Assembly (NCBI GenBank): GCA_013368315.1 | Contig: JAACJM010000355.1 | Span: 1 to 64,000, forward strand | Length of the DNA stretch: 64,000 nucleotides | Source: Tetrapyrgos nigripes | Taxonomy: Eukaryota; Basidiomycota; Agaricomycetes; Agaricales; Campanellaceae | Direction: 5' to 3' | Shown: in pieces, positions 1 to 11,339 of the stretch | Layout: every line of letters begins with the position of its first letter | Numbering within the stretch: position 1 is the stretch's first letter | The notes under the pieces: model-generated | What the model saw: the letters and a program-made list of their open reading frames with translations, nothing else | Database searches by the model: none | What the model was told of the DNA's origin: nothing | Translations under genes and position numbers: made by a program

Positions 1-116
1 CGATATCCTTGAGGTCTTCCAAGGTAACCGTGCCTTTGGCCGAAGGAGACCATACCAGCTAAGGCTAGTGGAGCAATGACAGCGAGTCGGAAGAAACTAA
101 TCACGATTTCTTTCAT
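1..116 (-). pseudogene. Edge fragment of a small membrane protein, paralog of the gene at 26.2-26.6 kb
   Basis: The minus strand opens with ATG at 116 and reads MKEIVISFFRLAVIAPLALA, which aligns with MKGSLFIIIRLTICLPLEVI, the start of the gene at 26,218-26,599. Further down, TVTLEDLKDI matches MVTIEDLEGI of the same gene but lies in a different frame, so this copy has a one-base shift between the two blocks, real or a base-call error. Both blocks suggest a short hydrophobic N-terminal segment followed by a conserved EDL-containing turn. The gene runs off the window's left edge. Its function is unknown. Confidence 0.5.
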
Positions 117-248
117 CGTTCTCCGGAGAACTGGAATCAGGGATATAGAGAATACAGCTCTAGACGAAACTCATATTCTTTCACACATATTCATAAAGGA
201 AACCAAGAAAGAAACTATGTGTAATGCAGGTACTGTATCAGCTCTATC

Positions 249-936
249 TTAGTACTCAGCCCCCATCGTGATACATTCAGGTGGAACACAGATAGAGCCA
301 TCATATACTACTGAAACTTCTTGACCCATGACTCCCTGGGCGGCCATCTTACCACCGTCAAAATGGAGAGGAGGGGTAACGACAATCCGAGGAGCGACTA
401 CGTCCTGGCGAGATGTCCAAGCCACGGGTGCGGTGTTTTACCCTGCTGAACGAGGTTGTAAAGCCAAAGGGCAAGCCAATAGACGGTCTGAGTAGAGCAA
501 TCAGCTTTAACGGTATGCATATCCAACGAAAATGGGCCTACCTCTGGATAGGAGCCAGCAAGACCAGACCGATACAGAGAACTGCCATTCCTAGGACGGC
601 GCAGGCAACATAAAATGCATGAAAAAACCACGGAAGCTTCATATGAAGCGTCCAGTCATCGTCGAGACGAATGACGGCGGCCTTTGGAACTTTGGGGGTG
701 GGACGAAGCTTGAAAAATACTTGACCTTGTTTGGACTCGGAAATCGTACTCCAGTAATAGCAACAAAGTAATGCTTGCTGCTTGCGGAAGCCTGGTCCTG
801 TTATCGAACAACAGCTAGAAATCTAGCATCCAATGAGAAAGATAGAGAAAAGGATCGCGTCTCGATGCCCAGCCAGGGTGATGAATTCTCTATAACGGTC
901 TTGACGAGTCCAAATACAGCTCAGTAAGGCTCCCAT
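249..936 (-). pseudogene. Predicted single-pass membrane protein, three exons, one in-frame TAG
   Basis: A three-exon model gives 597 coding bases (199 codons) in one phase: exons 936-542, 487-442 and 404-249, with introns 541-488 (54 nt, GTAGG...CTCAG) and 441-405 (37 nt, GTAAA...CCAG). The start is MGALLSCIWTRQDRY. A hydrophobic stretch FYVACAVLGMAVLCIGLVLL in the middle looks like a membrane segment. The C-terminal exon ends VPPECITMGAEY before TAA. One codon (38, bases 825-823) is TAG. Because the frame is kept on both sides, this is either a recent nonsense mutation or an error, or the true start lies downstream. No family recognised. Reading across two introns is the support for a real or recently real gene. 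Confidence 0.5.
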
Positions 937-1328
937 GATGTTTCTGAGGAAAGAGGGTTGTAAAGCTAGTCATAGAAGAGTATTCTTATAGTAGTCAAGG
1001 ACAAAGCAACACTCAGATCACGTCAGACTCACAACATGTGCTTGTCGGGATTTGCCCGAAGTTGAGAACTCACTAGCCTCGTCGACCCTACACTTTAGTC
1101 GAGCCTAGGGAATCACAGGGACGTCGTCGTACAAAGTAAAGATATTCATTGCAGAGGTAATCATGAAAGTGAAAATCATTAGAAAAGAAAAACCAAACTA
1201 CGATCATGTCTGAGTCCTACAAATTTACGAATCACGATATAGAATGAAGAGGTGAAAGATGTACAAGATAGGGTTATAGACTATGAGGCCAGTTAAAGGT
1301 ACTTCGAGAGGGAATGCTAAGGTCGTTG
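937..1328. other. Intergenic, nothing recognised
   Basis: This stretch between two minus-strand genes has no convincing reading frame, repeat or element end that I can see. Confidence 0.4.
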
Positions 1329-2126
1329 TTACCAAGCATAGATGTCAATTAAATACTGCATTGAGTAGCAAACTACGGGAGGAGCACGAAGAGGATCTCG
1401 ACACACTGCACATTTCACCTTGTACCACTTTAAGTCCTTGTCCTTGAGCATTCTGGTTCTGGGTATGCCCAATGAGGCAATCGCCGCAAGTAATATGTCC
1501 ACACGAGGTGCTGAATCCAACCATTCAGTAATATCACAGGAGCAGCTCGATTTGGACTTACATGCAAGGCTGCCAGCATAAGTCGAGGCAGATAGGGCAA
1601 GTGTAATGCTGGAGTTGTTGCAAGCGCATGTTTTCGAATTTTCTTTCGAGTTTCTGAACAGAGGGTTATTTTGTAGTCATTCATGAGTCATGACCTCAAG
1701 TACCTCGATTCGGTTTTTGCAACTCGGCTCTGGTCAATTGCTTACGGAAGAGCCTTCAGGTTTCTGAAGATGTGATCATGATGGAGTCAGATTGAAAGAA
1801 TGATTTGAACCAAGAACAAACGTACCACGGCAGATGAATTATTGCTCGAGTTCGAGTTCACGTCAGCGATAGAAGGTTGAGTGGTCAAACGCGACGCCTT
1901 CGCAACTGGTGCTTGAGTCCTAGGTTTGACAGTCTGGGTGAGGTACATCAGGTTAAGAAGGTTATTTGAGCTTAGAGCGACTCACTGGGACCGATGCATC
2001 CTTTCTCGAGGTCGGATAGGTGCCAGATACAGGTTGAGTGCTAACACGGGATGCCTTTGCGAGTGATGACAGCGTAGGTCTGGATTGCGCAGCCGTCATG
2101 CCTTGGATGGCGTTCATACGTGCCAT
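1329..2126 (-). pseudogene. RING-finger (C3HC4) protein, five exons, frameshifted (copy 1)
   Basis: The minus strand carries a Ser/Thr/Pro-rich N-terminus starting near MARMNAIQGM, then a short coiled coil (LQQLQH) leading into YTCPICLDL, SCGHITCGDCL and, after a frame change, KCAVCRDPLRAPP. Together these supply the C-x2-C, C-G-H-x2-C-x2-C and C-x2-C spacing of a RING domain, typical of E3 ubiquitin ligases. Four short introns fit GT-AG: 1985-1934, 1825-1764, 1702-1654 and 1561-1511. The last splits the RING. Compared with the second copy at 22.3-22.9 kb, an extra A near 1,451 separates the two RING halves. Indels near 1,720 and 1,745 also disturb the coiled-coil exon. Probably a pseudogene; the ligase role is inferred from the motif only. 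Confidence 0.7.
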
Positions 2127-2149
2127 ACGAATGGAAGCCGTCTGATGTC

Positions 2150-2560
2150 GTTTTGAATAAGTGATAGTCTTCTTATAGTTCTGAGTCTGAGCAGATAGCC
2201 AGGAATCTGCTCGTGTATCAGAAGAAGCGGGAGAGCACAAGAGGAAGAAGACGTCGTGGATACTGCAAATATGGAGTGCTAGAAGAAAAGCCAATGGCAG
2301 GCTTTGCATTCTGGCGACGACCCTAAAATTTGTCAATCAGGCGGAGTATCCAACGATGGTGGTGCAGGTCTTGAAGACACTGTGAATGTACATATAGCCG
2401 GTAGGAAGATAGAGTTGCTTAAAACATGGGAAAGAGAGGTATCCAACTGAGATGAATGCTTGGCTGGGCAAAGCTCGAAAGTCGCCAACAGCAACGAACT
2501 AGGCCCAACCGAAATCCCTAGTCCACTATTATGGGCACATACATCTATGCCATCACCACC
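2150..2560. repeat. Segment paralogous to 58.05-58.37 kb (inverted at 29.24-29.56 kb)
   Basis: The block around 2,300-2,545 (including cattctggcgacgaccctaa and the downstream aatgcttggctgggcaaagc) matches the right-arm sequence at about 58,130-58,365 in direct orientation, and the left arm in inverse. The identity is clearly lower than between the two arms, so this is an older duplication. The coding sense is unclear: a peptide HICSIHDVFFLL (minus strand here) corresponds to HICSTHEVFFLL in the arm copies. Confidence 0.6.
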
Positions 2561-3043
2561 TCTTCTCCCTGTAGTGTCCTTGTTGTTGGCCGAAGTTGCT
2601 TCTTAATGATGACTTCATGCACTGGACAAAATCCGGCGGGTCTATCGGTGGGGACATGATCAGCAACAAAAAAAATCCGAAGGTTTATGGTCGCCTAACG
2701 GCTCTCACTGGACGATAGTGGTTCGTTTGTTATGATGGACTGGAAAAAGGTGCCGCAGATCCAAGGTTGGCTGGAGAGCACTGTTGGATACTGCAAGTAG
2801 ACATATCGTTCAGGAGAGAAGTAATGTGGCTGTGTTACGCAACTAGTTCTTCAAATCTCAGGCCTCGGGCTCAGTCGGGTGGGTGGGCTCAAAGACGCGT
2901 ACAACGCCCTTAACAACTTCATGAGTCAGCTCATGACTGGTTCCATTCCTCAATGAGGTATTAACTAGACAAAACTATCGATTTATACTGCTGCAGACCT
3001 TGTATATGACCGTTCTAAGAAGACCTTTCCATCCACAATGACT

Positions 3044-4164
3044 TCATCCTTCAAGAGCCTGAATCCTCCCCTCAGCCTCCATCAACTGGGTTTTCAGCAT
3101 CATGATTTTGGTTTGCTCTAAGCTGCTCTGATCTTCGAATTTCCGGAGCGCCTTTTCATTCTCCTTCACACGAGCCTTCTCCCTTCCAAACGAGCTCTCT
3201 CCTCTTCCACACAAGCCAACTGCCCTTGCACACGAGCCAACTCCCCTTCCAGGTGAGCCTTGTTCTCTATGAGAACAACAAGGTTTTCTTGAACTTTACT
3301 GTTGGTAAGTTGGCTGTCTTTGAGTGCGCATTCGAGTCTCTGGATGGTGTCTTGCTGCTCGTCGATGAGGGTTTTGTCAGCCTGCGTGGAATCTTCAACG
3401 TCTTCAACTTGGTACTTGATCTACACCAAGAGATGAGCATGCTTGCCATAGACCCATACTGGAGGTACTCACAGCCTTCATTGCGAGCGCTAGTTTGGCT
3501 TGTGCTTGGTTCACCACAGTGGATGCATTGAGCAAAGCCTAAGGATGCGGGAAAAGGGACTCAATTGTACGGCTTGAATTGGATTGTAAAGTATGACTTA
3601 CCGTCTCCACCTCGTCAAGGCACTCGGAATCTTCCAAAGCAACGCTCAAAGAATGAATGAGATCCAAGAGTTTGCATCGTTGCTCAAGGTCTTCTGCGGT
3701 AAGGGAGGGACAAGCCTCGTAGATGCTGGATTACAAGTAGCATCAATCATGGGTTAGAACCGTACCAGAGCAACAAGATAATACACACAATTTTCGAAAT
3801 TTGCCGCTTATGTATACGTCGTCCTTGTCCATCATGTCAGGATGTTTGGCAGAGGTAGTCTTAATGTAATCATCCTTGATAGCCTCGAGGATTGCAGCCT
3901 CCACCTTGATCTTGTAGCTGGCGCGAAGCTTGACCGCGAGCACATCCGCAAGCATGGCTACCGTTGTTTTGACCTCGCCGACAGTGATGTACAGAGTATC
4001 CAGGTGCTTGATAAAAGCAAGGAGAGTAACTGTAGACGTGCACATGTCAGCAATGAAAGAACAAAGAAGTGTGGTCAAGATCCCTTATGAGTCTTAGCAC
4101 TCATTGCTCTTGGATAAGGCGAGGAGCCGTGGAGGCGATGAGTAGCAGTCAAGGCTCTAGACAT
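3044..4164 (-). pseudogene. Coiled-coil protein, five exons, mutated first splice donor and a frameshift (copy 1)
   Basis: Exons 4164-4089, 4029-3789, 3725-3602, 3538-3473 and 3420-3044 join into about 294 codons, allowing one missing base near 3,190. The N-terminal half reads LAFIKHLDTLYITVGEVKTT followed by a helical, Lys/Glu-rich region. The C-terminal third is a long coiled coil (DEQQDTIQRLECALKDSQ, then heptads to MEAEGRIQALEG). Introns of 52-63 nt have normal borders except the first. Its donor is AT (base 4088) where the second copy at 23,279 has GT and the rest of the intron is conserved. The frame also slips once inside the coiled coil. No family recognised; a structural or scaffold role is a guess from the coiled coil. 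Confidence 0.6.
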
Positions 4165-4829
4165 GGCACGATAAAAGTTGAGTTGAGAGACGCGATGAAA
4201 GTGCAGTGGAGAAGTTCTTTGAGTGGAACGACGATAGATATACTGTAAAAGGGACAAAGGACGAAGACGAATTAGACAAACTGGGATTTTCGGCTACTTA
4301 AAACCATGCGCTTTGGAGTGAAAGCGAGAATATCAGAGGGAGTCTCTTCTGTAGATTGTAGACTGTAGAGATTACGCTGCTGGGAGTAGATGGTCTCATG
4401 GCATTTCGAGGGACATCGACAAGAAACGCGTCAATCAGGTGATGCGACCGTAGAAATTGGCCTAGTTTAAAGTTTTTCAATGACATTCTTTCTACAGTCA
4501 ATTGGTGCGCCTGCAGACCCGACCTTGGGGCAGCAGAACATTCCGCAGACACGTCTTTGACCCATCACTAATTTAACAATCAAGGCTGGCTCTTATGCTC
4601 ACACCCATCACTAGTCACTAACAAATTGCACAATGGAAAAATACGCATTGCAGTTAAAAGAGCTGAAAAGGGAGTTTCCTCATTTTCAAGTCAAGGAGCA
4701 TAGGCATGGGTGCGTCTCGTTTGCGGAGAAAATTGTAGCAGGGTCAGGCTGATCGATGTGGCCTGAGTTTTGCGCTGACACTAGCAGTGAAGCCTTGAGT
4801 ATATATTAGTGTGGTCACCGTCTAGTCGC
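4165..4829. other. Intergenic with a short ORF at 4,634-4,752 (+)
   Basis: Mostly unassigned. A 39-codon plus-strand frame at 4,634 (MEKYALQLKELKREFPHFQ) looks protein-like, charged and helical, and could be a lone exon, but nothing flanking it confirms a gene. A minus-strand frame at 4,298-4,552 is also open, without recognisable content. Confidence 0.25.
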
Positions 4830-7800
4830 TCATAGTACCCCCGATGAAGAACTAAAACAACTGTTTTGGTCGGGGAAATACCGGCAATTCCTATGGAGAC
4901 CTCCAAGTATTGTCCTGTGAATTCGACATCACTGAACACGGGTCATGAAGGTGCCGCTGTGTGTAATGATGCTGCTCATTGAAAATGGTGATGCTCAGTG
5001 GGAGAGTCAATGAGAGAATGGTGCAATCGAATTTCACTATGGAGCTGTCTACAAATAATCTGAAGATGTACTTTGTTAATGTCTACTGTGCTTATCCATT
5101 TGTGCCCTTGAACCGTTGCCCTTCAATTCTGTGTGTAAGGGGTATACTTAGACCAGTCGAATGTCTGAAAGTTAGTCTTGGTCATAGCGAAGTCGTAAGG
5201 TCGCTTCTTGATGTCAGCAAGGTAATCGGGTTGGAAAAACGACTCCGGAAGACCTTTCGGTGGATCCCTTTGAACAATCTTCGCATCTGGAAGACGTATC
5301 CTTTTGAATCGGTTGGTTTTCCCTGTCTTCGCGAAAATGGCCTCCTCCATTCCGGGCGTTGAGTCCATAATTCTGAACAACCCATTGAACGATTCCTTGC
5401 GCCAGTCTATGCGAAGGATCATTCTGACCTGCTGATCTATCACCAGTAGACCGGTTTGCATTTGTCGGACACCATCCTCCTCGTCCGACATCCCCGCTGC
5501 TTTTAGCATCTGCACAACCTGCAGCGCGTAGCTCCAGAACCGTAACGCCTTCTCATTGTTTTTGCTTCTGTAAAACTTGACCATAGTCGCAGCGACAGAG
5601 GAACGAAGCTTGAACTTCTGTGCTTATGGTCAGAACAAATAGAGCACAAAACATCATGAGAAGACTCACTTCGTGGCGTATGTTCACTACTTTGGCCTTC
5701 TTGTTGAGGTCTTTGCGGGCGACATGCAGACGTAGAATAATCTCCTGTTTGGTCTCGCCTGGGTGTGTCGGGCGAGCTTTCACCACATCACGGGCGATAT
5801 CCATGAAGCGGAGGTGAACGAGTCTAATCCACTTTTGCAGCTTGCGAGGCCTCCCGAGACGACGGTCCTTCAGCTTTTTTGGAGATTTCCATACATTCGG
5901 TCGATATCATCAGAACGAAAGCCTTGTTCCACGGTAGCTTGCCAATCTCCTTCAGAGTGAGAGCTCGCTTGTCGATGTATGTATTCCTGGGCAGAGGTCC
6001 AAACTTGGCTGTGTTTTCATGGAATTTTGGCGAGTCGCTCGTCTGAAACTTTCTTGCGTGCCCACGTGTGGTAGACCTTCTGACAGTGAAGGGCTTCTTG
6101 GATCAGCTCTCGGACAAGTCTCTACATCGGAGGGTCAGATAGCGAAACAAGTGAGCAGCATCAGGTTGCTCACATTACGGTTGTTGTTCACTTTGTTCTT
6201 GGCGTAGTACCGCTTATCAATCTTTCTACACCACTTTTCCATAATACGATGCTCATTCTTCTCCTTCAAGCCCCCATCATCTGACAATTCTTCGTCGGAC
6301 TCTTGTCGGATTCCTTATCGGATTTGTTGTCAGACTCTTTGTCGGATTTGTTGTCGGACTCTTTGTCGGATTCGTTGTCGGATTCTTTTTCAGATTCGTT
6401 GTCGGACTCCTTGTTGGACTTGTCGTCAGAGTCTTTTTCGGACTGTTCCTCGTCGTCATTGACATCAAGCCCGACATTGGAAGCCTCCTCATCTTGACTA
6501 TCTTCGACCTAGAATAACCTGTAAGATATACGAAATTAGTGTATAAAGATACGCACAGGTTCTGGGGCACTATAGCTCTGTTGTTTTTTAGACGACTTCT
6601 TAGACGACTTCTTAGGCGCCTTCTTCTCAGACGACTTCTTTGCTTTCTTGGTAGTTGGGGGCGGGGTAGGAGGGGCTGCCTTTCTCTTAGTCGGGGTATT
6701 CTGGAAAGGCTCTGGTCAATTAAAGTCATGCCGTTGGAAAGGCAGGAGACACACCGTTTCAGGAGGAGGGAGACTGTAATCAAACGACTGCGTCTTAATA
6801 AATGCCAGCTCTGCAGCAACATCTACCCCCTTCAGAGTACGCTTCAGACCACCGATTGGTGGAATGGGGCTCTCGATATCCGACCATTCGTTTGCTGGGT
6901 TTCCTGCGGTGGACATTTCTTCTGGACCAGCTGGTGTCGCTGAGGCGTTCGCTGGTCCTGCCGCTGAATTTCTGGCTGGTCTCTGTTGGTTTCTTGTTGC
7001 CGTTGAAGTTGATTTTGTACCCGGTCTCGTTTGCATTCTCGTTTTTCGAATTCCCAGATGGTGCCCTCGGTGTGTCTGCTGCCGATTTTCATGATGAAGT
7101 TCTCTCGTAGTCATCCACTGGAGGTTCTGCAGTAAACTTCAAACAAAAAATGAGTTGGATGAAACTTATCAGATTTCGGTACTCACACCAGGTTCCCGAA
7201 GCTGAATCAATTCTGCCTCCTTGTCGCTCAGTTCCTTCTCCTGCTTCCTGATGGTTTCCTGATATACTCAGTCAGGTTGTTGTCACAATATGACTGGGCA
7301 AGAAGGTACCTTCAGACCCTCAACCAACGAAGTCACCTTCACCTGCTCTTGATCCCACTTGCGCTTGAACCTCTGAAGCTCCATGTCAGCCTTCTCCAGT
7401 GTTGAGCGGCATCCAGCATGTTCTGCTTGGACATTTGCATAGTCTGTTTTCTAACGACAGATTCTTGGCTTTGACGGTGTGGTAGGCATTCTTATACTTT
7501 TCGATCCATGCCTCTAGTTTCGTATTTGCCTCCTTCACACCGAGTACATCAGAATGGGAGCCGAATGAGGACGTTGAAGCTATTTGAGTACACACCTGTA
7601 AATCCGACGTCTTAGCCAGACTCTCGTTGGCGGAGCGGAGTGCTTCGGTCTGCTGGAGAAAATAATGATCATGAGAAATACAGTAGCCCATAGAAAACGA
7701 AACAATATACAGTGTTTTTGTTTTGAATGAATACCTCCTTCTCCGCCTCGAGTACCTTCTTCTCTGCCTCAAGCTTCTTGACTGAGGAATCAAGTTTCGT

Positions 7801-8270
7801 TATTTGATCCCGAAGTGTCTCGGCCGTCTTTGCACAACATTTGCCTTGGTTAGACGAAATGTTAGCAGGATGCAAAGGAGCATACCTTGTTCTTCTCCGC
7901 CTCCAACTTCACTAGCTTGGCTTTGAGATCGGTCTGCTGGAAACAAAATGATGAGGAAAAACAGTAGCACAGAGAAAGCGAAAATATCGCATACAGCGTC
8001 GTCGTTTTGGACGAACACCTCCTTCTCTGCCTCGAGGGTCCTCTTCTCTGCCTCGAGTATCTTCTTCTCTGCCTCAAGCTTTTTGACTGAGGAGTCGAGT
8101 TTGGTTATTTGATCCTGAAGTGCCTCAGCTGCCTGTGTACAATACTTACCTTGGTTAGACAAATGGCACCAGGATACAAAGGGGCGTACCTCGTTTTTCT
8201 CCGCCTCCAACTTCGCTAACTTGGACTTCAGATCGTTTAACTTTGCGTTCAAGTTCTGCACTGTATCTGA
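4830..8270. repeat. Segmental duplication unit shared with both palindrome arms
   Basis: From about 4,830 to 8,270 the sequence is paralogous to about 54,090-57,660 in the right arm (reverse complement) and to 29,930-31,900 in the left arm (direct, with an internal deletion). It covers the 3' part and downstream flank of the coiled-coil gene listed next. The copies diverge at scattered bases and at short indels in the repeat-rich acidic region, more than the two arms diverge from each other, so this duplication predates the palindrome. Confidence 0.85.
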
Positions 8271-10200
8271 ACTCTTCAAGGTTGCATCAGCAAAGCTGTC
8301 ACTTTGAGAACAGAAAGTAACGTACAATCTTTCCACTTGACCGAAGGTTCTCATTCTCCGTTTCCAGACCCTTAACTTGAGACTTAAGCTCTACAACGTC
8401 AGCCTGTAAGGTTGCAGCCATGGCGGAAGCCTGGTTACGCTCTTGTTCCAAGGTAGCGATGGTGTTTGAAAGCGTCTGCTTGTCGATGATTAGTGTGTCA
8501 ATCATACTTCTGAGATTTTCTTTATCTGCCGAAAGACGCTCAGAAACCAACGAGACGTTGTTCTTCTGTGTCTCGACCTCCGTAGTGAGCTTGGCATTCT
8601 CCGCATCAACTTCTGCGACCTTGGAAGACAGCGTCTTCGTTTTCTTCAACAATGCTTGAGTGGCTAATTGTAATTGATCCTCCCTGGATGAAAAATTGTC
8701 AAATATTTCCTGCTTGAGAACATAAGCATTTTGGTTCTGAGATTTACCAGTGGGTTAACATACCTGCCATTTTTGAGAAAGATAATTCTCAAAAAAAATG
8801 TTATAAACAAGTTAATGGGTTGCGAGTCCAGCATCTACTCACTTCAACAGCACCATCCTTGTCGTTCTACCGTCCTGTGTCAGCCAACTGATCATGTAAC
8901 AGTCCTGAGTACTCACCACCACGTCGTCATACTGTGATTTCAATTTTTCGATTTCACTATCACAATCCTGAAAAGATGGTCAACTTCAAGAGTGTTATTA
9001 AACAAAGTCCCATACCTGAATAAGTTGAGCTGTTTGCTGAGCGACCCGAGTCTGTTCCGACGAGCAACGGTCAGCATTCATTCAGGCCTTATCGAGGCAA
9101 GAAACACACCTGGTTCATCTGCAGATCCTGTATAGTTTGATTCGCTCTCTGGTACGCCTAGAATAAACACTGAGCTATTAGGAAATAGATAGCGAAAAAC
9201 GACTCTGACCTCTACAGCTTCAGAGAGCTGCTCACGAAACATGTTAGAGCTAGTTTTGAGTTGTTGGTTGTCGTTCTGCACAGCACAGTTAGTGACAATT
9301 TAGAATATTACATAATTAAACTGACCTGTAGCTCCTGGCTCAGCTGCGTCGCCTCATGCAACAACTTCGAATATTCAGAAATCTGGGAAGAGAGCTTGTT
9401 GCGTTCCACTGCGTATTCCTGTAATTTGCTGGAGAGGTCTTGATCTTGGACCCGAAGCTGCCCATTCGAGGAATCCTGCAGATCAAGCGCAGTCTGCATA
9501 TTCATTAGTTGATTTTGCTGAGTTACCGATAGGAAAATTTGCTACCTGCGTGATATCCCTGTCTTCTTGCAGATCATCTCTTTCCTGCAACAATCTGTCC
9601 CTTTCTACTCGCAGTGCATCCTTTTCCTGCTTTACACCTGCCATTTCTGTTTCCATGTTGTTGAGATTTTCCTGATTAAACACGTATAAGTGTAGACGAA
9701 AAGTGATAAGACGAGAAGGGAGTGCCTTACCTGGAGACGGCTTTTCCAAGCTTCACAGTCTTTCTGCAACTGAGACTTCCGCTTCTCCGACGCCTGTCGC
9801 TCATTGTAAAAGATTATTATTAGGAATGAAAACAATGAGGTTTACCGCTTACCTCCGTCACTTCATGCAAATTGACACATTCTCTACTGAAGTTGTCCCG
9901 TTCCTGTTGGAGCGTCTGAAGTTGTGCATTCAGGGACACGCATGCGTCCCATTCCAGTACCAAATCAGCCTGCATGGAGTCAGTCTACGCATAGGACTAC
10001 AGACAACGACCTCGCCTCCAATGCATTCCTCTCCTTCGTCAACGCATTATGCAGTTCCTGTGGATCATACGGTTAGGCCTGTGCATACTCCAAGACGACA
10101 AAATCTGAATTACGTCCAAAATCTGAGAGACCTTTCCACGTGTTTTTGACGAGCTTCTTGAGAGTGCCTTACCTTCAAACTTCTCGTTCGTCATGCGGGC
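5123..10200 (-). CDS. Long coiled-coil nuclear-type protein, many small exons, conserved C-terminal domain
   Basis: Least damaged of three copies. Reading from about 10,200 downward, a chain of small exons split by 50-65 nt introns encodes almost continuous coiled coil (for example MAGVKQEKDALRVERDRLLQ, LQEYAVERNKLSSQISEYSK, SSVKKLEAEKKVLEAEKEVF). Then comes a Gln/Pro-rich linker, a basic KKAKKSSEKKAPKK-like patch near 6,580-6,680 (possible nuclear localisation signal), and an Asp/Ser/Lys-rich repeat region at 6,303-6,480. The C-terminal block at 5,123-6,260 contains RALTLKEIGKLPWNKAF and LPESFFQPDYLADIKKRPYD. The last exon (5,584-5,123) is open through Arg (CGA, bases 5465-5467), where both arm copies have TGA. 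The 5' end abuts a LINE remnant, so the start is uncertain. No family is recognised. Filament, chromatin or scaffold roles would all fit. Confidence 0.65.
7720..8270 (-). repeat. Tandem exon-plus-intron duplication inside the coiled-coil gene (two units)
   Basis: Two successive units of about 290 bp each contain a long exon ending LEAEKEVF(I/V)QN, an intron starting GTATG or close to it, and a short exon ending KLEAEKNK/E followed by another intron. Introns as well as exons are similar between units. The right arm has three such units at 54,135-54,900 and the left arm one at 31,550-31,900, the rest lying in its deletion. This is copy-number change of a coiled-coil segment by unequal exchange. 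Confidence 0.65.
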
Positions 10201-10211
10201 GTCGAGCTGCA

Positions 10212-10366
10212 TCAATGATCAAGTTTGAGCCTCTCATTGGTCATTTTGACCACCTATTTGCGATTTCTTCTTCGGAGAATTGGTCATTTGCAATTACTCT
10301 CTCACGCCAGAGTACCCAGATGAGGTACGCAGATTGGGCTATGAGTGTCCTCCAGAGCTTGTTCTC
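10212..10366 (-). mobile_element. LINE 3' end remnant (C-terminus of ORF2)
   Basis: The minus-strand reading contains LWRTLIAQSAYLIWVLWRER, then FSEEEIANRWSK and LKLDH before TGA. It matches the remnant at 19.5-19.66 kb (LWRILIAESAYLIWVL, FSEQEITNRWWKMINEQFKL). This is the conserved tail that follows the RNase H region in fungal LINE-type reverse-transcriptase proteins. A stop interrupts the tail. It is joined directly to the hAT remnant upstream. Confidence 0.7.
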
Positions 10367-10404
10367 GCTCGTCGGTATAATCAGCAGTAAGTAAAGTAAA
10401 ATTT

Positions 10405-11120
10405 GGGACTACGATAGGATTACAGGATTGCACTGTGTAGAAGAAGTGGAGGAAGTGGCGGATGTTGGCGAGAATCTCCAGCTCCAATATTGAAAGAGGT
10501 TCAATGTTAATGTCATCACGGGTGCGTTTTCGACAGGCTAGAACAAAACGTAATCAGCAATGGTACCAATAAATTAAATTAAAACTGACCAGGTACAACT
10601 CGATCCACCATGTTGAAAGTAGCGCCCCAATGGGTGTCGACGTCCTTCATGAGCTCAACATCTCGGAGCTCCTTGGGCGGATTCCCCCAGCCACCTTCCT
10701 TGTTGCCCTGGACAATGATATTACTCATCGCCTCACAATGCTACCCAGAAGCATGGCAGGTAGTAACCTGAGTCCAAGCAGTAGAGATGACATCACCCTC
10801 GAGAATTGCCTTGTACTCAGGGTCATTATCCAGAGCGCTGGGAACCCGAAGGTTAGGTTCACCAGAGCCTTGAGCCTCTGGGTCCCAGGCTGCGGCATAG
10901 GTGAGGTACTGGAGAACAGTTTTGACGATGATGTGAGGAAAACATCTAGAAGAAAACGAAGGCAAATTTAGACTAAAAAGAACAGTAAAGGCATAAGAGA
11001 ACATACCGGATCCGATTCTCTTCTGCCTTGAATGGTATGTCGAGTTCGTTGAGCTCCTGGGCAAAGGTCACCATGAATGTCGAGCGTAATGACACCAATC
11101 TATACAGCGGTGTTAATGAA
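10405..11120 (-). pseudogene. hAT-family transposase remnant, middle region
   Basis: The minus-strand exons read FMVTFAQELNELDIPFKAEE and, across an intron (GTATG...TTCTAG at about 11,010-10,945), NRIRCFPHI followed by a helical region. Further on come DVDTHWGATFNMVDRV and, after another intron, LSILELEILANIRHFLHF. The NRIRCFPH motif and the later D-V-x-T-x-W-x-(S/A)-T pattern are hallmarks of basidiomycete hAT transposases. The expected ITLDN-type motif is split by a frameshift near 11,080, and no C-terminal hATC dimerisation region follows: sequence switches to a LINE tail at about 10,370. Inactive. Confidence 0.75.
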
Positions 11121-11339
11121 AAATCTGAGATTGAAACGTTGGAAGGCGCATGCGGTGTATTTCCGTTGCGTCGAGTATGCCGGTGCACATGCCTTACAAC
11201 GCCAAGTCTCCTGCCTGAGGATAGAGAAACTAGAAAAAACTCGAAGGACTTACCCAAAGGCTGAGGAGCGACGTCGATCCAATAGAACAGTCGAGCTGAC
11301 CTTGAGCTTCGGAACTGTCCCCTGCATGTCATTCTGACC

